64,000 nucleotides of DNA, taken from the NCBI RefSeq assembly GCF_000426245.1, contig NZ_AUEZ01000045.1:1-64000 (forward strand). The letters are read 5' to 3'. Both the position numbers and the translations under genes were made by a program. Position 1 is the first letter of the stretch. Every line of letters begins with the position of its first letter. The DNA comes from Bradyrhizobium sp. Ai1a-2 (GTDB lineage: Bacteria > Pseudomonadota > Alphaproteobacteria > Rhizobiales > Xanthobacteraceae). This document shows positions 9,258 through 18,236 of the stretch, piece after piece. The notes below the pieces were generated by a model. The model did no database searches and was not told the origin of the DNA. It worked only from the letters and a program-made list of their open reading frames with translations.

Positions 9258-9841
9258 ATCTCCGTCGATCCCCGCCCTTCGTTCGTCAAGAAATAGCGTG
9301 TGACAGCAGCGAAGTACAATCGTCGAAGGTCGTGTCCAGGCTCCTCCGGTAGTGCCCTCTCCCGGGAGCCTGCATCCGCCAGACCGAGATCGGCGTAATT
9401 CCCCCTGTAAGCGCGCCCATTGTCCGTTCTTGTTATGCCCCAGGCATCAAATCTCATTAGCGTTGGAAGCTACAATTTGACACCACAGTGTCGAAAATGG
9501 CTTTCGGTTGTTTCACAACTTTCGATTGTAACGATACGGTCAACCGCTGATGGTCGGGGGCCCTGTCAAGCCGAGGTGGGCGCCGCGCCATGCGAACTGG
9601 AGCCAGTCAAACCAGGATTCTGGCCCATTTGGCATGCGAACAAGGACTGCGAAATAACGGGTATTCGGTTCGAAGGTGCGGTTCGTTCCGGACAGCGGGC
9701 TACGAACGGGGGAGGCGGCACCTGGAAAGAGGTGGGAGAACTAACTACCGCGTCGGCTTGGGACAGCGCTCGCCGATACTGATTAGGTGTCAATAGGAAT
9801 CCCGATCAAGATGAGAATCGCCCCGGCGCGCAGGAGAAAGA
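9258..9841. other. 584-base intergenic region between Shango and Gabija
   Basis: No recognisable gene in any frame. It must hold the promoter of the Shango operon near its left side and the end of the Gabija operon at its right. AT-richer DNA at 9,440-9,540 is the most promoter-like part. I see no strong terminator hairpin. Confidence 0.5.
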
Positions 9842-11656
9842 TCACTCCTCGGCCGCCGCCAAGCGCTCCTCAAGTTCTTCAACGAACGGCGAGCGCCCGA
9901 GGCGTTGTGCACCGTAGCGGCCGGGAATCCAGCCGGAATATAGCATATGCACTGCGTCGCGCGCCCGAGTTAGACCAACATAAAATAGGCGACGGCTTTC
10001 TCGAAGCTCATCTTCGGTCTCGCGCCGCCACGGCATCGCGCCCATGTCCATCCCGACCATGATCACGACGTCATATTCACAGCCCTTGGCGGAATGCAGC
10101 GTCAGAAGATTGATATGGGTGGGCGAGCCATCTCGTCCTCCCAAGCTTTTGAGGTCCAGCCCTTCGAGTTTCCCGCCTTCTGCGAGAGCCTCGCTCATCC
10201 GTCGGACCTGCTCGCGTTGATCAGCAAGACTTCGGTCACTAGCTGTCAGCGGGTCGACTAATGTCCTTCGGATCGCGCTAACGAAAGGCGCTGCTGCACC
10301 TTCATCGGCGCGATGGCCAGACAGAAATGAAGTTAGTGCGCGTGCCATACGACGTGATTCGAGCTCACTTGGCCGGCCGGATCGGAATCCAATCCATCGC
10401 GAAATGAGTCCAGCGAGTTGGGGGCGTCCGGTCCGCCAGCCTCCTGCGCACCATGCTGCACAATCCTCGATCCAACTCGTAAGGCCGACCTTTTTGTACG
10501 GGGCAGCGTTGTCGACGCGAATATAGTCGTAGCCGGCCGCCGTCAAAGAGTCTGCGAATACATCCCCCACACTTGCAGCGCGATACAGGATCGCGATGTC
10601 CCCTAATGCGCGGCCCGGCTTTGCCGCCAGCGCCGCCGGGATGAGGCTTTCGACGACATAAGCGGCTTGGTCTTCCAGACCGCCCGGCCGCTCGGTGAAT
10701 TCAATGACTGCTTGGCGCCGCGGATCATGGGGCTGGTAGCCACGCGCTTCGCCCAGAGCCAACTCGGACGCGCGGATAATCCGTCCCGCCGAACGGTAGT
10801 TGAGCTGAAGCTGGACCGCCTCGACATCGTCGCGCTGCGCGAGCTCGAGCAGCAAAGCGCCGTCCGCACCGGCGAAGCCGTACACCGACTGGTCGGCATC
10901 ACCCACCGCGAACAGCCGGACACCGCCCTCAAATGCGAGGCGCTCCACAATCCGATGGAGTGGCACGCCCAAATCCTGATACTCATCAACCGCCAATACA
11001 GGCCAGCGCGCTTGAATGGCCGGCAGCACCCAGTCGTGGTCCGACACCAGGCGGTTGCCGAAAATCACCAGATCGTCGAAATCGATCAGGCCTCCACGAC
11101 GCAGCGCCGCTTCGTAACCCTCAGTGATGCGAGCAAGGTCGGGATCGCTTTCCCAATCGGGCCCATCTCGATCGAGATGAACGCGCCGATACTTGCCCAT
11201 ATCGTGTGCTTTATATGGCTGCCCGGCTCCAAGCAGACGCTCAGCCACCTGTTTGAACGCACTATCGGTCTGGCGCGTCGTCGCGAGAGACAGCGGATAA
11301 GGTACGGCTAATCCCGCCAAGCGTGCATAGGGCATCAAGATGTGCCGCAGGCAGAAGCCATGCACGGTACCTACGAAAAGATTAGGCGCATCGCGCAACC
11401 CAAGCGCTTCCAACCGCCGCGTTAGCTCTCGGGCACATTCCTGACTATATGTGATGCAGGCGACCCCGCGGGGGGCTCTCACATCTTCAGCGAGGATCCG
11501 CGCCAGCTTCAGCACCAGCGTTTTGGTCTTTCCGCTCCCCGGCCCCGCGAGGACAACGCAGTGCCCGCGAGAGTCGTAGGCAGCTTGCTGCCCGGGATTA
11601 CCGACCAAATCGCCGGCGTGCCGCAGATAAGCGGAGCTGGTGCTACGCAACGGCAT
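9842..11656 (-). CDS. gajB: GajB-like UvrD/Rep superfamily 1 helicase of a Gabija system
   Basis: A 604-residue SF1A helicase. Motifs in order: Walker A LAGPGSGKTKTL (about residues 36-47), Walker B/motif II AVDEYQDLG, motif III VGDADQSVYGFAGAD, motif V LLTLHSAKGCEYDVV, and motif VI VGLTRARD. The ATG at 11,656 (MPLRSTSSAY) is chosen because it lies inside the end of gajA with a 14-base overlap. The frame is open further upstream but only antisense-like codons lie there. In Gabija, GajB works with the GajA nuclease to stop phages, sensing nucleotide depletion or DNA ends. Pairing with an OLD nuclease makes Gabija the best call. Confidence 0.88.
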   Translation of the reverse strand: MPLRSTSSAYLRHAGDLVGNPGQQAAYDSRGHCVVLAGPGSGKTKTLVLKLARILAEDVRAPRGVACITYSQECARELTRRLEALGLRDAPNLFVGTVHGFCLRHILMPYARLAGLAVPYPLSLATTRQTDSAFKQVAERLLGAGQPYKAHDMGKYRRVHLDRDGPDWESDPDLARITEGYEAALRRGGLIDFDDLVIFGNRLVSDHDWVLPAIQARWPVLAVDEYQDLGVPLHRIVERLAFEGGVRLFAVGDADQSVYGFAGADGALLLELAQRDDVEAVQLQLNYRSAGRIIRASELALGEARGYQPHDPRRQAVIEFTERPGGLEDQAAYVVESLIPAALAAKPGRALGDIAILYRAASVGDVFADSLTAAGYDYIRVDNAAPYKKVGLTSWIEDCAAWCAGGWRTGRPQLAGLISRWIGFRSGRPSELESRRMARALTSFLSGHRADEGAAAPFVSAIRRTLVDPLTASDRSLADQREQVRRMSEALAEGGKLEGLDLKSLGGRDGSPTHINLLTLHSAKGCEYDVVIMVGMDMGAMPWRRETEDELRESRRLFYVGLTRARDAVHMLYSGWIPGRYGAQRLGRSPFVEELEERLAAAEE

Positions 11657-13463
11657 CACGGATGCGCTCCAAGGCAGTCCGAATGTAGGCTGGGCACCGG
11701 CGCTCAGTCGCTCCTGCGGCCAACCGCTGGGCGAAGCGCCCTTTACCAACCCGCTCGATCAAGCCGAGCAACCGATCAACATCCACGGTCGCGGGATCGG
11801 CCACCCAGCCGTCGATCGCTTCCCGCCCGGCCCGCCGCAGAGGCAATTCTGATTTGAGGATCTGGCCCATGCGGCGTGCGAGGCCGGAGCCGAGTAATTC
11901 TGGCTCAAGCGTTCGAGAGTTGACGAAAATGCCGTGCCGCTCACCACGCCGAAAGATGGCTGCGTCGGCGAGATCGTCATAGACGGGGCCCGGCTCAACA
12001 ATCTCAAGGAGCTTTTGCACCCGCCCGCGCGCTAGCGGCGAGCCAGCCTCAACAGGGTCGCGATCGGTCAAGACAACGTACGGGATCGAGAGGCCGGCCG
12101 GTCCGAGCAGTTTCACATACGGCGCGAAATTGGTTCCTCCAACCGAGCAGACAGAGATGCCGCGCTGATCGAGGGGAATGTCCAGCGCCTCCGCGAAGGC
12201 CGGGACGAGAAAGCGCTCAGCGTCGCCTTCAACCAAAATGACGCCGCGGGCAAAGAACAGCTCGCCCCGCGTGACATCGATGTAGCGCTGAAGGTCGGCT
12301 TCATCCGAGTCGGTCAGCGGCGTCTTCGCAGTTGAAAATCCTACCGTGCGATCGCCGGCGCCGGCGCCGTCGCGACGCAACAGCACCAGCGAACGGAGCG
12401 GCGCGATGCTGGCGATGTGCGGCGAATGCGTGGTCAAAATCGTCGTCAGTCGGGTCGCCGGCACCGGATCTTCATTGCCATCCTCCTCCTCGTCCGCTGC
12501 GTCTTCAGGTTCGGCCAAGAAGTGACGATACACGAGCCTTTGCACATGAGGGTGTAGGTGCGCCTCCGGCTCCTCGACAGCAAGGAAAGTGTGATCACGC
12601 TCTCCCTCCCCCACGAGTCGATCGAGTTCGAGGCTTTTCAGCGCCAAGAATATTAGATTTGCGGTACCCAGGCTGGCGTCCGCTATACCGCGGGCTCCAC
12701 CATCGATCAGCAGGCGCAGTGCGCGCAGCAAGGCGTCAATGCGAGTCGGCGCGATGCCGAGGGAGATCGGGGTCGCGTGCGCAGGCCCTACCATCTTCTG
12801 AAGGCGATCGCTGATAATCTGCGCAACGGTCCGAACTTCGTCGCGTTCGGCAAGAGTGTTCTGAGCGGTGTCGACTGCCTCTTGGATCGCATCGCGGTCG
12901 TCCTCGCCCAGTCCGGCAGTCAACCCCTCGATCAACGGCCGCAGCGGAGAGTGCCGCCATGTCGCCAAGTCTTTCTCCGCATCGCGCAAGGCGGCGAGAA
13001 CGTCGATCGGCAGCATGCGCCGCAGACCCGGGCGCATCGCGTTGTCGGGATCGAGACCGCCGAAAAGGATGTACTCGTAATCGGCCATGCTTTGCGGCCC
13101 GCCCTCCAAGTCGGCTTTCGGCTGGAAACGGTAAGTGAGCCGCGACACCATTGGCGGTCCCGGATCGACGATGCAGTCACCGAGATGGGCGAGCAGCCGC
13201 GGATCACCCTCGAAATCCGTGAGCTCGATGACGATTTCTATGACCGCGCCGAGCTTATTATCGCCCAAGCCATCCCAGAAGTGCTCAAGCCCTAGCTGTC
13301 GGTCGCGCTCCGACAGTCCGGGATCTAAAATGAGCTGGAGAGCAAAGATCAGATTGCTTTTGCCGACCTTATTTTCTCCGACAACCACGAGGTTGTCGCC
13401 GGTCTCAATTTCAAATTCTGAGAAATTGGCAAAATTATCGATTTTGATCTTCGAGATTCGCAC
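11643..13463 (-). CDS. gajA: GajA-like OLD-family nuclease (ABC ATPase plus TOPRIM) of a Gabija system
   Basis: About 606 residues. It has an N-terminal ABC-type ATPase with Walker A GENKVGKSN (about residues 29-37), the EEPEAHLHPH segment, and the H-loop TTHSPHIASI. A TOPRIM nuclease domain follows with the acidic residues in VILVEGDAERF and LTDRDP. I prefer the GTG at 13,463 (MRISKIKIDNF), because GGGGAG sits about 9 bases before it and family members start this way. An ATG at 13,487 is the alternative. GajA is the sequence-specific DNA-nicking subunit of Gabija and forms a complex with GajB. It is preceded 94 bases upstream by a small regulator gene in the same direction. Confidence 0.88.
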   Translation of the reverse strand: MRISKIKIDNFANFSEFEIETGDNLVVVGENKVGKSNLIFALQLILDPGLSERDRQLGLEHFWDGLGDNKLGAVIEIVIELTDFEGDPRLLAHLGDCIVDPGPPMVSRLTYRFQPKADLEGGPQSMADYEYILFGGLDPDNAMRPGLRRMLPIDVLAALRDAEKDLATWRHSPLRPLIEGLTAGLGEDDRDAIQEAVDTAQNTLAERDEVRTVAQIISDRLQKMVGPAHATPISLGIAPTRIDALLRALRLLIDGGARGIADASLGTANLIFLALKSLELDRLVGEGERDHTFLAVEEPEAHLHPHVQRLVYRHFLAEPEDAADEEEDGNEDPVPATRLTTILTTHSPHIASIAPLRSLVLLRRDGAGAGDRTVGFSTAKTPLTDSDEADLQRYIDVTRGELFFARGVILVEGDAERFLVPAFAEALDIPLDQRGISVCSVGGTNFAPYVKLLGPAGLSIPYVVLTDRDPVEAGSPLARGRVQKLLEIVEPGPVYDDLADAAIFRRGERHGIFVNSRTLEPELLGSGLARRMGQILKSELPLRRAGREAIDGWVADPATVDVDRLLGLIERVGKGRFAQRLAAGATERRCPAYIRTALERIRDAVA

Positions 13464-13557
13464 GCTTTTCTCCCCATCCCAAGCCATTTAGTTGTTATTC
13501 ATCGGAGCTTTTGGCCCATTTCGGAAAAATGGCTACTCTCGCGCGTATTTCGCCGCG

Positions 13558-14358
13558 CTATGCAGCGGCTTTGGACTCACGGTCGTCCTGCACCCGATCA
13601 AAGGCATTGCGGATTGCAAGCGAGAGATTGACCCGCACCAGGGTCACAGCGTCCGTGCGTCCACTGATGTATTCCTGTTCGAGGTGCCGCATTTTTTCAG
13701 CCGACTTCGGATTGATCTGAAAATCGAGACTGTCGACCTCCTGGTGGATCGGGACAATCTGCGCGGAGGCTCCCCGGCCCACTATTCGATAGTCGGGATT
13801 TGCAGGCAGTCCCTCGCGCGAAACCGGCGAGAAGATCTTGATCTTCTCGAGTCCCAGGGTCGTCGTCAGCACAAAGGCATGATCCGCAATCTCGATGATG
13901 CAGTCGCCCCGAATTGCGATCCCTCGCTTGTAGACCTCCGATCGATTGCGCAGCAGATGGTGCAGCCAATAATCCTGCTCGAAATCGACCGTGAGATCTT
14001 TCGGCATTTCACCCCACGGCAGGCCTTTGTGGGGGTTCATCTCACCACGAACGAATGCGTTAAGGTTGGACGGCAATCTGCCGTGGCTTGCGCCGTAATC
14101 GTTCGCAAAGGCCGCCGCGAGCCGGGCCGAGACCAATAGTTCAAATCCGGCAAGATGCAGGGCCCCGATCAGCGCGGCATGCGCGAGCCCTGCGCTGTCA
14201 TAGGTGCGATGACCGGCCTTCCCCAACCCGTCGTTGGACGGCCCGGGCGCGAGGTTCTGGTCAGCCAGCAAAGCAAAATTGCGCACGGTAAGGTCGGCCG
14301 CAATGGCGACCTCCCTTGATGTGAAGACATTAGCGGCAGAACGTCCCGGACGAGCCAC
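13558..14358 (-). CDS. MerR-like helix-turn-helix regulator, first gene of the Gabija operon
   Basis: A 266-residue protein starting with GTG at 14,358 behind a GGGAG site. The N-terminus (VFTSREVAIAADLTVRNFAL, then GHRTYDSAGLAHAALIGAL) looks like a MerR-type winged HTH. The remaining about 180 residues are not a family I recognise and could be a sensor domain. It is co-directional with gajA, about 95 bases ahead. A perfect 9-base inverted repeat (14,378-14,398) lies 20 bases before its start, as expected for autoregulation. The regulatory role over Gabija is inferred from position. It could instead be an independent gene next to the system. Confidence 0.65.
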   Translation of the reverse strand: MARPGRSAANVFTSREVAIAADLTVRNFALLADQNLAPGPSNDGLGKAGHRTYDSAGLAHAALIGALHLAGFELLVSARLAAAFANDYGASHGRLPSNLNAFVRGEMNPHKGLPWGEMPKDLTVDFEQDYWLHHLLRNRSEVYKRGIAIRGDCIIEIADHAFVLTTTLGLEKIKIFSPVSREGLPANPDYRIVGRGASAQIVPIHQEVDSLDFQINPKSAEKMRHLEQEYISGRTDAVTLVRVNLSLAIRNAFDRVQDDRESKAAA

Positions 14359-14377
14359 GATTCGAAACTCCCAGAAA

Positions 14378-14398
14378 ATGAGAGTTCATAACTCTCAT
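14378..14398. promoter_or_regulatory. Perfect 21-bp inverted repeat, likely operator of the regulator/Gabija operon
   Basis: ATGAGAGTT-CAT-AACTCTCAT, two perfect 9-base arms around 3 bases. It lies between a TACAAT hexamer (minus strand, about 14,401-14,406) and the GTG start at 14,358. Its position over the likely transcription start suits a repressor or MerR-type site. Confidence 0.65.
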
Positions 14399-14568
14399 AT
14401 ATTGTAAGTTTAGTCAAGCGGGACCTTCCGCGCTCGTTCATCATCGGCCCGGGATCGTGGCAGCTTAGTTCCCAAGGCTCGATTACATATGATAATCAAT
14501 CTGTTAGGCCGCCTTTCCCGACCTAAACGGAACGGGGGCGCTTCAGTATTCGTTGACGGACGGGGCTT

Positions 14569-14907
14569 ATGGAGTTGACTTGGCTGCGCGCCGGGCCATC
14601 TTTGAGAGCGAAAGATGTGGCATGGCCGCTGAAGGCAGTGAGAATTGGCATGTTTCCCGCCTCGGTTTTGACGACTGTGAATGCGCCGTACAGCAAGAAG
14701 CTGGACGCGCAGGCGCTTGCCTATTGCCTGACGCATCCGGCGGCTGCAAAGGCAGCACCGGGACAGATGTCGGCCTTCTTCGGTGAAGTCGCTCCGGCAC
14801 TGCAGAAAGAATTTGCCTGTGCGTTTCACATCAGCGACGGAGATCTGGTGATCGCCGCAAAGATGTTCGCCGAATTTTCGGGTGAAACCTACCCGCTCGC
14901 CGCGTGA
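14569..14907 (+). CDS. Short partner protein of the downstream AbiEii-like nucleotidyltransferase
   Basis: A 112-residue protein starting MELTWLRAGPSLRAKDVAWP. I do not recognise a named domain. It overlaps the next gene by four bases (ATGA at 14,904), which ties the two in translation. In type IV-like pairs the small upstream gene is the antitoxin, so that is the expected role. It is about half the length of AbiEi at 2,989 and has no resemblance to it by eye, so this is a different subtype. The central part (DAQALAYCLTHPAAAKAAPG) looks helical and basic, compatible with DNA binding. Confidence 0.7.
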   Translation: MELTWLRAGPSLRAKDVAWPLKAVRIGMFPASVLTTVNAPYSKKLDAQALAYCLTHPAAAKAAPGQMSAFFGEVAPALQKEFACAFHISDGDLVIAAKMFAEFSGETYPLAA

Positions 14908-15560
14908 GCGCCGGCGGATCAGATTGGGCGCGCCTGTTTCGCATCGCCTGCTTGTTGATCCGCCAGGTCAATTCCGAACAGATCATTGTGGATTCCTGGT
15001 CGTTTGGCGGCGGCACCGCCATGATGCTGCAAATTGACCACCGGGAAAGCCACGACGTAGATATTTTCTTACCCGACGCTCAGCTGCTGCCCTTTCTGGA
15101 TCCAAAGCTACACGACTTTGAATTTGAGGTTCGACCGTCCGACTATCAAGGCGACGGAACGGGCTTCCTCAAGCTTGCGTTCGACGGCATTGGCGAAATC
15201 GATTTCATCGTAGGGCACGCCATGACGGCGCAGCCAACGACGAAGCGAACGATCGAAGGCGAAGAGGTCGACCTCGAAACAGTCGCCGAGATTATTACCA
15301 AGAAGATTCATTATCGAGGCGCCAGCATCAAACCGCGTGACATTTTCGACATTGCTGCTGCAGCACGAGGCGACCGAGACGCCCTTATCGCGGCGCTGAA
15401 GGACTATAAGAACGACGTTCTCAAAGCGATCGCAGCAATCGAGCGACTGAAGCCGGATTTCGTCAACGCAACGATCGCCGAGCTCGCGATCAAAGACGAC
15501 TTCAAATCCATTGTCAGCACAGCTCTCGTCGATACCGTGGGCCTTCTGAAAGAGGTTTAA
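14904..15560 (+). CDS. AbiEii/AbiGii-family nucleotidyltransferase (second copy, toxin-like)
   Basis: A 218-residue protein. The nucleotidyltransferase signature is FGGGTAMMLQIDHRESHDVD, with the GG...T motif and a D-V-D metal pair at about residues 52-54, followed by the family's C-terminal helical part (KPRDIFDIAAAARGDRDALI). These enzymes add nucleotides to tRNA or other targets and act as toxins when paired. It is distinct from the copy at 1,114-2,205 and appears intact. It follows its partner with an ATGA overlap. The toxin role is inferred from family and arrangement; some DUF1814-type proteins have no proven toxicity. Confidence 0.8.
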   Translation: MSAGGSDWARLFRIACLLIRQVNSEQIIVDSWSFGGGTAMMLQIDHRESHDVDIFLPDAQLLPFLDPKLHDFEFEVRPSDYQGDGTGFLKLAFDGIGEIDFIVGHAMTAQPTTKRTIEGEEVDLETVAEIITKKIHYRGASIKPRDIFDIAAAARGDRDALIAALKDYKNDVLKAIAAIERLKPDFVNATIAELAIKDDFKSIVSTALVDTVGLLKEV

Positions 15561-15591
15561 GCACTGCACGAGTACGCAATACCGCGCCGTG

Positions 15592-15903
15592 CTATTCTTC
15601 GCTCGGGCTCCAAGCCCGTTCTTCGATCAGCTGCTGCAGTTTGTGCAATACGTCAGATCGTACACGTTCTTCGCTTTTCGACCCGTCTGAGACCGGCCGA
15701 AAATGGCAGATGGTCTCCGCGTCGTGAACGACAAGTATCTCCCCGGGCTCACTAAGCTCGATCCTCTCGCCGATAGCCGCGTTGATAATTGCTTCGGCTT
15801 GATCTGCGGTGACGCCAAAATGATATTTCCAGCCCCCAATAGCGACTGAAATGACCTGCACAATCTTGTCCATCTGTTGCTCTTCGTCTCTTGAATCGAA
15901 CAC
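15592..15903 (-). CDS. Hypothetical protein, about 93-103 residues
   Basis: I do not recognise this family. The frame starts at 15,903. A second ATG at 15,873 (MDKIVQVISVAIGGW) has a purine-rich GAAGAG upstream and may be the real start. The protein mixes beta-like and helical stretches (KYHFGVTADQAEAIINAAIG) and ends in an acidic tail. It is convergent with the nucleotidyltransferase gene and lies directly downstream of the mobC-135-residue pair on the same strand, so it may be their operon mate. Confidence 0.5.
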   Translation of the reverse strand: MFDSRDEEQQMDKIVQVISVAIGGWKYHFGVTADQAEAIINAAIGERIELSEPGEILVVHDAETICHFRPVSDGSKSEERVRSDVLHKLQQLIEERAWSPSEE

Positions 15904-15908
15904 TGACT

Positions 15909-16316
15909 TTATCGGGTTGCTTTGCGAGCTACCTTTTCCAGGTCAGCGGCCGCGCTTGACGACCAGCCATTCCGTTGAGCCCACCGGCGGACTTCAACGG
16001 GATCAAACGAGTGCCCTTCCTGACGCAGCCGCGCGATTGTGCGCCCTGCGTGCTTCTTGTCTGAAGGATGATTGAGACCCGTACCCAAATTGATGGCTTG
16101 GGTCAGACTCTCCAGCGCTTCCTCTACGGGGCCGGGCAAACTAACGGTCGGCGCTGGCGCAGTGGTGGCTCCTATAATCCGGGCACCCCAGGTTGCTTGC
16201 CAGTCCTTATCCCACTCGGCCCGCCGCGGGCGCCGATTAGGCGTTTCCCAGACATACGAGATCGGCGGTAGTTCTGAGGCCAGGTCGGTAGGCCGCGGCG
16301 AATTGCGCCGACTCAT
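15909..16316 (-). CDS. Hypothetical protein in the mobC operon
   Basis: 135 residues, not recognised. Its start overlaps the mobC stop by four bases (ATGA), so it is translationally coupled to mobC. In mobilizable elements this place is usually taken by the relaxase, but the protein is far too short and has no HUH or tyrosine motif. The C-terminal half (SDKKHAGRTIARLRQEGHSF then VRRWAQRNGWSS) resembles short DNA-binding helices, so it may be a further relaxosome accessory. Confidence 0.55.
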   Translation of the reverse strand: MSRRNSPRPTDLASELPPISYVWETPNRRPRRAEWDKDWQATWGARIIGATTAPAPTVSLPGPVEEALESLTQAINLGTGLNHPSDKKHAGRTIARLRQEGHSFDPVEVRRWAQRNGWSSSAAADLEKVARKATR

Positions 16317-16831
16317 CGCCGCCCGTCCCAGTAGTCCGCGTTGCCATTCAGCGCATTACGTAGTTGCGCCAGCTCTTTTTCGATGACCAATTTGGCTTCT
16401 TGAATTGCGGACAGATCGAGCTCACCCCCCCTGCCCTGCAGCACGCTGGTGTTTGCGGCGCGCGCGATCTGGTTGATGTTGCCGCCGATCCGGTTGAGTT
16501 CGCGAACGATAGCACGAAGCGCGGCATGCTCGTCTGGTGAATGCTGCACTGGCGATCCCAATCGTGAGCGCACCAGGGCGACAATCCAGCCGGTTCGGGT
16601 CATGCCACGCTGATGAGAAACTTCCGCGAGCTGCCGCATCTCGCTCTCGCGAAATCGCACCGTCACCTTCGCCGGCCGTCCGACCGGCAACGCCAAGATG
16701 CGCGGCGCTGGCGCAGCTAAGGCATCAGCAATGAGACGCCGCAGCAGGGCAGATTTGCCGCCCTGGGTCGCGGCAAGAACTGAGAGTTCCGCCGCGACTT
16801 CGTCGGGGACGCGAAGCGAGATCAGAGCCAT
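16313..16831 (-). CDS. mobC: MobC-like relaxosome accessory protein
   Basis: 172 residues from ATG 16,831 (MALISLRVPDEVAAEL). The N-terminal part is ribbon-helix-helix-like (KVTVRFRESEMRQLAEVS). The C-terminal part is the MobC signature, RELNRIGGNINQIARAAN. MobC proteins bind oriT and help the relaxase nick it. No relaxase follows, only a 135-residue protein, so this is either a remnant of a mobilization region or it works with a relaxase elsewhere on the plasmid. An 18-bp palindrome (16,918-16,935) lies 87 bases upstream. Confidence 0.8.
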   Translation of the reverse strand: MALISLRVPDEVAAELSVLAATQGGKSALLRRLIADALAAPAPRILALPVGRPAKVTVRFRESEMRQLAEVSHQRGMTRTGWIVALVRSRLGSPVQHSPDEHAALRAIVRELNRIGGNINQIARAANTSVLQGRGGELDLSAIQEAKLVIEKELAQLRNALNGNADYWDGRR

Positions 16832-17255
16832 GCACGCCAATCCCAATCGCGATGTAATACATCGCTGGCGCGAAGCCTATCCTGCACTAGAAAACGCGAA
16901 TCGTTCCACCCCCTCCATGTTGGTTCAAACCAACAGGCTCGGCATTCAACGCTCGGGAGTTGCCGCAGGTGAGGCCCAACCCAGCCGACGATCAATGCAG
17001 AGAATTCCTCTGGGAATGACGCAGCCGTCGCCCTTCCTCCTTGCATCCCACGAACGCCGCGCGTGCAGGTCGACAACATCGGCACCGAGTATGTGGACCG
17101 CGGCTTTCCAGCCGCCTCCGGCCTCTCTACAGCGCGGTGGGGGGCGCGTTCGGCCTCCGGCTGCTGCGCTGGCGCGCCATCCTTCGGATGGGAAATCCGC
17201 TCCGCCGGCGCACCAACCGTGGCAGCGTTTCTGAGGAGGCTGTCTAAGACAAGCT
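16832..17255. other. About 420 bases between mobC and parB, candidate oriT/partition-site region
   Basis: No gene is recognisable. The stretch holds the 18-bp palindrome at 16,918-16,935 and the mobC promoter. MobC genes commonly sit beside oriT, so an origin of transfer may be here, but I could not identify a nic consensus. Confidence 0.4.
16918..16935. repeat. 18-bp palindrome, copy 1 (upstream of mobC)
   Basis: TGTTGGTT-CA-AACCAACA. The same arms with the complementary centre (TG) occur at 19,051-19,068 upstream of parA. The two copies bracket the parAB genes. They may be ParB-binding sites (parS) or operators of a regulator that controls both parAB and mobC. Confidence 0.65.
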
Positions 17256-18236
17256 TCATGCGTAAAGGATCTCTTCGATTGTGATGGTCGATGCCGGAAC
17301 CTCTTCCGCCTCTTCTGCGCCATCAACCAACAGCATTGCGTGCCGAGAGCCTTGAGACGCGACTCGATCGAACAAAAGACAGCCAGTGCGATCTTGGTGG
17401 CGCACTCTGATCGTCAGTGATGGGCTCATTCGCGCGCTCCGGTCGACCGAAGAGTTGGAGGACTTTTCCGCGACCGCCGTTACATGGTCAGACTCTATGG
17501 GTCGGAATGCCGCTTGCGTTGCGACCGAGCTTCGCGGCGGTTGATCTCCAGGGGGCCCCTCGCCGACAGCAGGGGAACCGCGGACCTCGCTGCGAATTTT
17601 GCGGGCCAGCTGACGGGCGTGTGCATCGGTGAAGCTCTCCTGTGCTGCGCATAAGGCCTCGACGGCGTTGGGCTGATCACGCCAAGCCTGGTAGAGTTCA
17701 TACACGGCACGGATTGATGAGCCGGCAAGCTTCGACCGGAGGAACTCCGGCATGCTCTGGACCGACGCGTAGCGAGACACCCAGTCCCTGGGCTTGCCGA
17801 GCTTGCGCGAGATATCGGCCTGGCTATCGCCTAGCTCCAAACGGTCCGCGATGAATGCCGCGATTTCGGGGGCATTGAGGTCATCGCGCTGGATATTCTC
17901 GATCATCTGAACATAGCGACCCGCAGAACCAGCGGCATGAATGAAAGCTGGGATTTCACGGAGCCCGGCACGCTTGGCAGCGCGATACCGCCTCGCGCCC
18001 ATGACGATCACATACCGACCTTCCTCGGTCGCCTGTCGCAGCACGATCGGTTGCAGCACGCCATGCTGAAGGACTGATTCCGCAAGCTCCTCGAGCTTCT
18101 GTTCGTCGAAGCTGCGACGGGGCTGGTCCGGATCTTCGTCAATGCACTCGATGGCGATGCGGCTCGGTTGCCCGACTGCGGCAGCACCATCTTCCGCGGC
18201 ATCGATGAGCTGCTTAAAGCTGAGATCAAGCGCCAT
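17256..18236 (-). CDS. parB: ParB/Spo0J-family partition protein
   Basis: 326 residues. The ParB N-domain is clear: DPDQPRRSFDEQKLEELAES, then QPIVLRQ and GARRYRAAKRAGL (about residues 85-100). The HTH region follows (GDSQADISRKLGKPRDWVSR). The C-terminal part after residue 210 is variable. It binds a centromere site and works with ParA in plasmid segregation. It overlaps the parA stop by 11 bases. It is separate from the RepB of the repABC operon at 24,207-25,223, so the plasmid has two ParB-type partition proteins as well as the ParB-like protein at 45,405. Confidence 0.88.
   Translation of the reverse strand: MALDLSFKQLIDAAEDGAAAVGQPSRIAIECIDEDPDQPRRSFDEQKLEELAESVLQHGVLQPIVLRQATEEGRYVIVMGARRYRAAKRAGLREIPAFIHAAGSAGRYVQMIENIQRDDLNAPEIAAFIADRLELGDSQADISRKLGKPRDWVSRYASVQSMPEFLRSKLAGSSIRAVYELYQAWRDQPNAVEALCAAQESFTDAHARQLARKIRSEVRGSPAVGEGPPGDQPPRSSVATQAAFRPIESDHVTAVAEKSSNSSVDRSARMSPSLTIRVRHQDRTGCLLFDRVASQGSRHAMLLVDGAEEAEEVPASTITIEEILYA

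Noticed and set aside
16832..17255. A definite oriT
   Set aside because: The location beside mobC is suggestive, but I found no nic consensus that I could defend.
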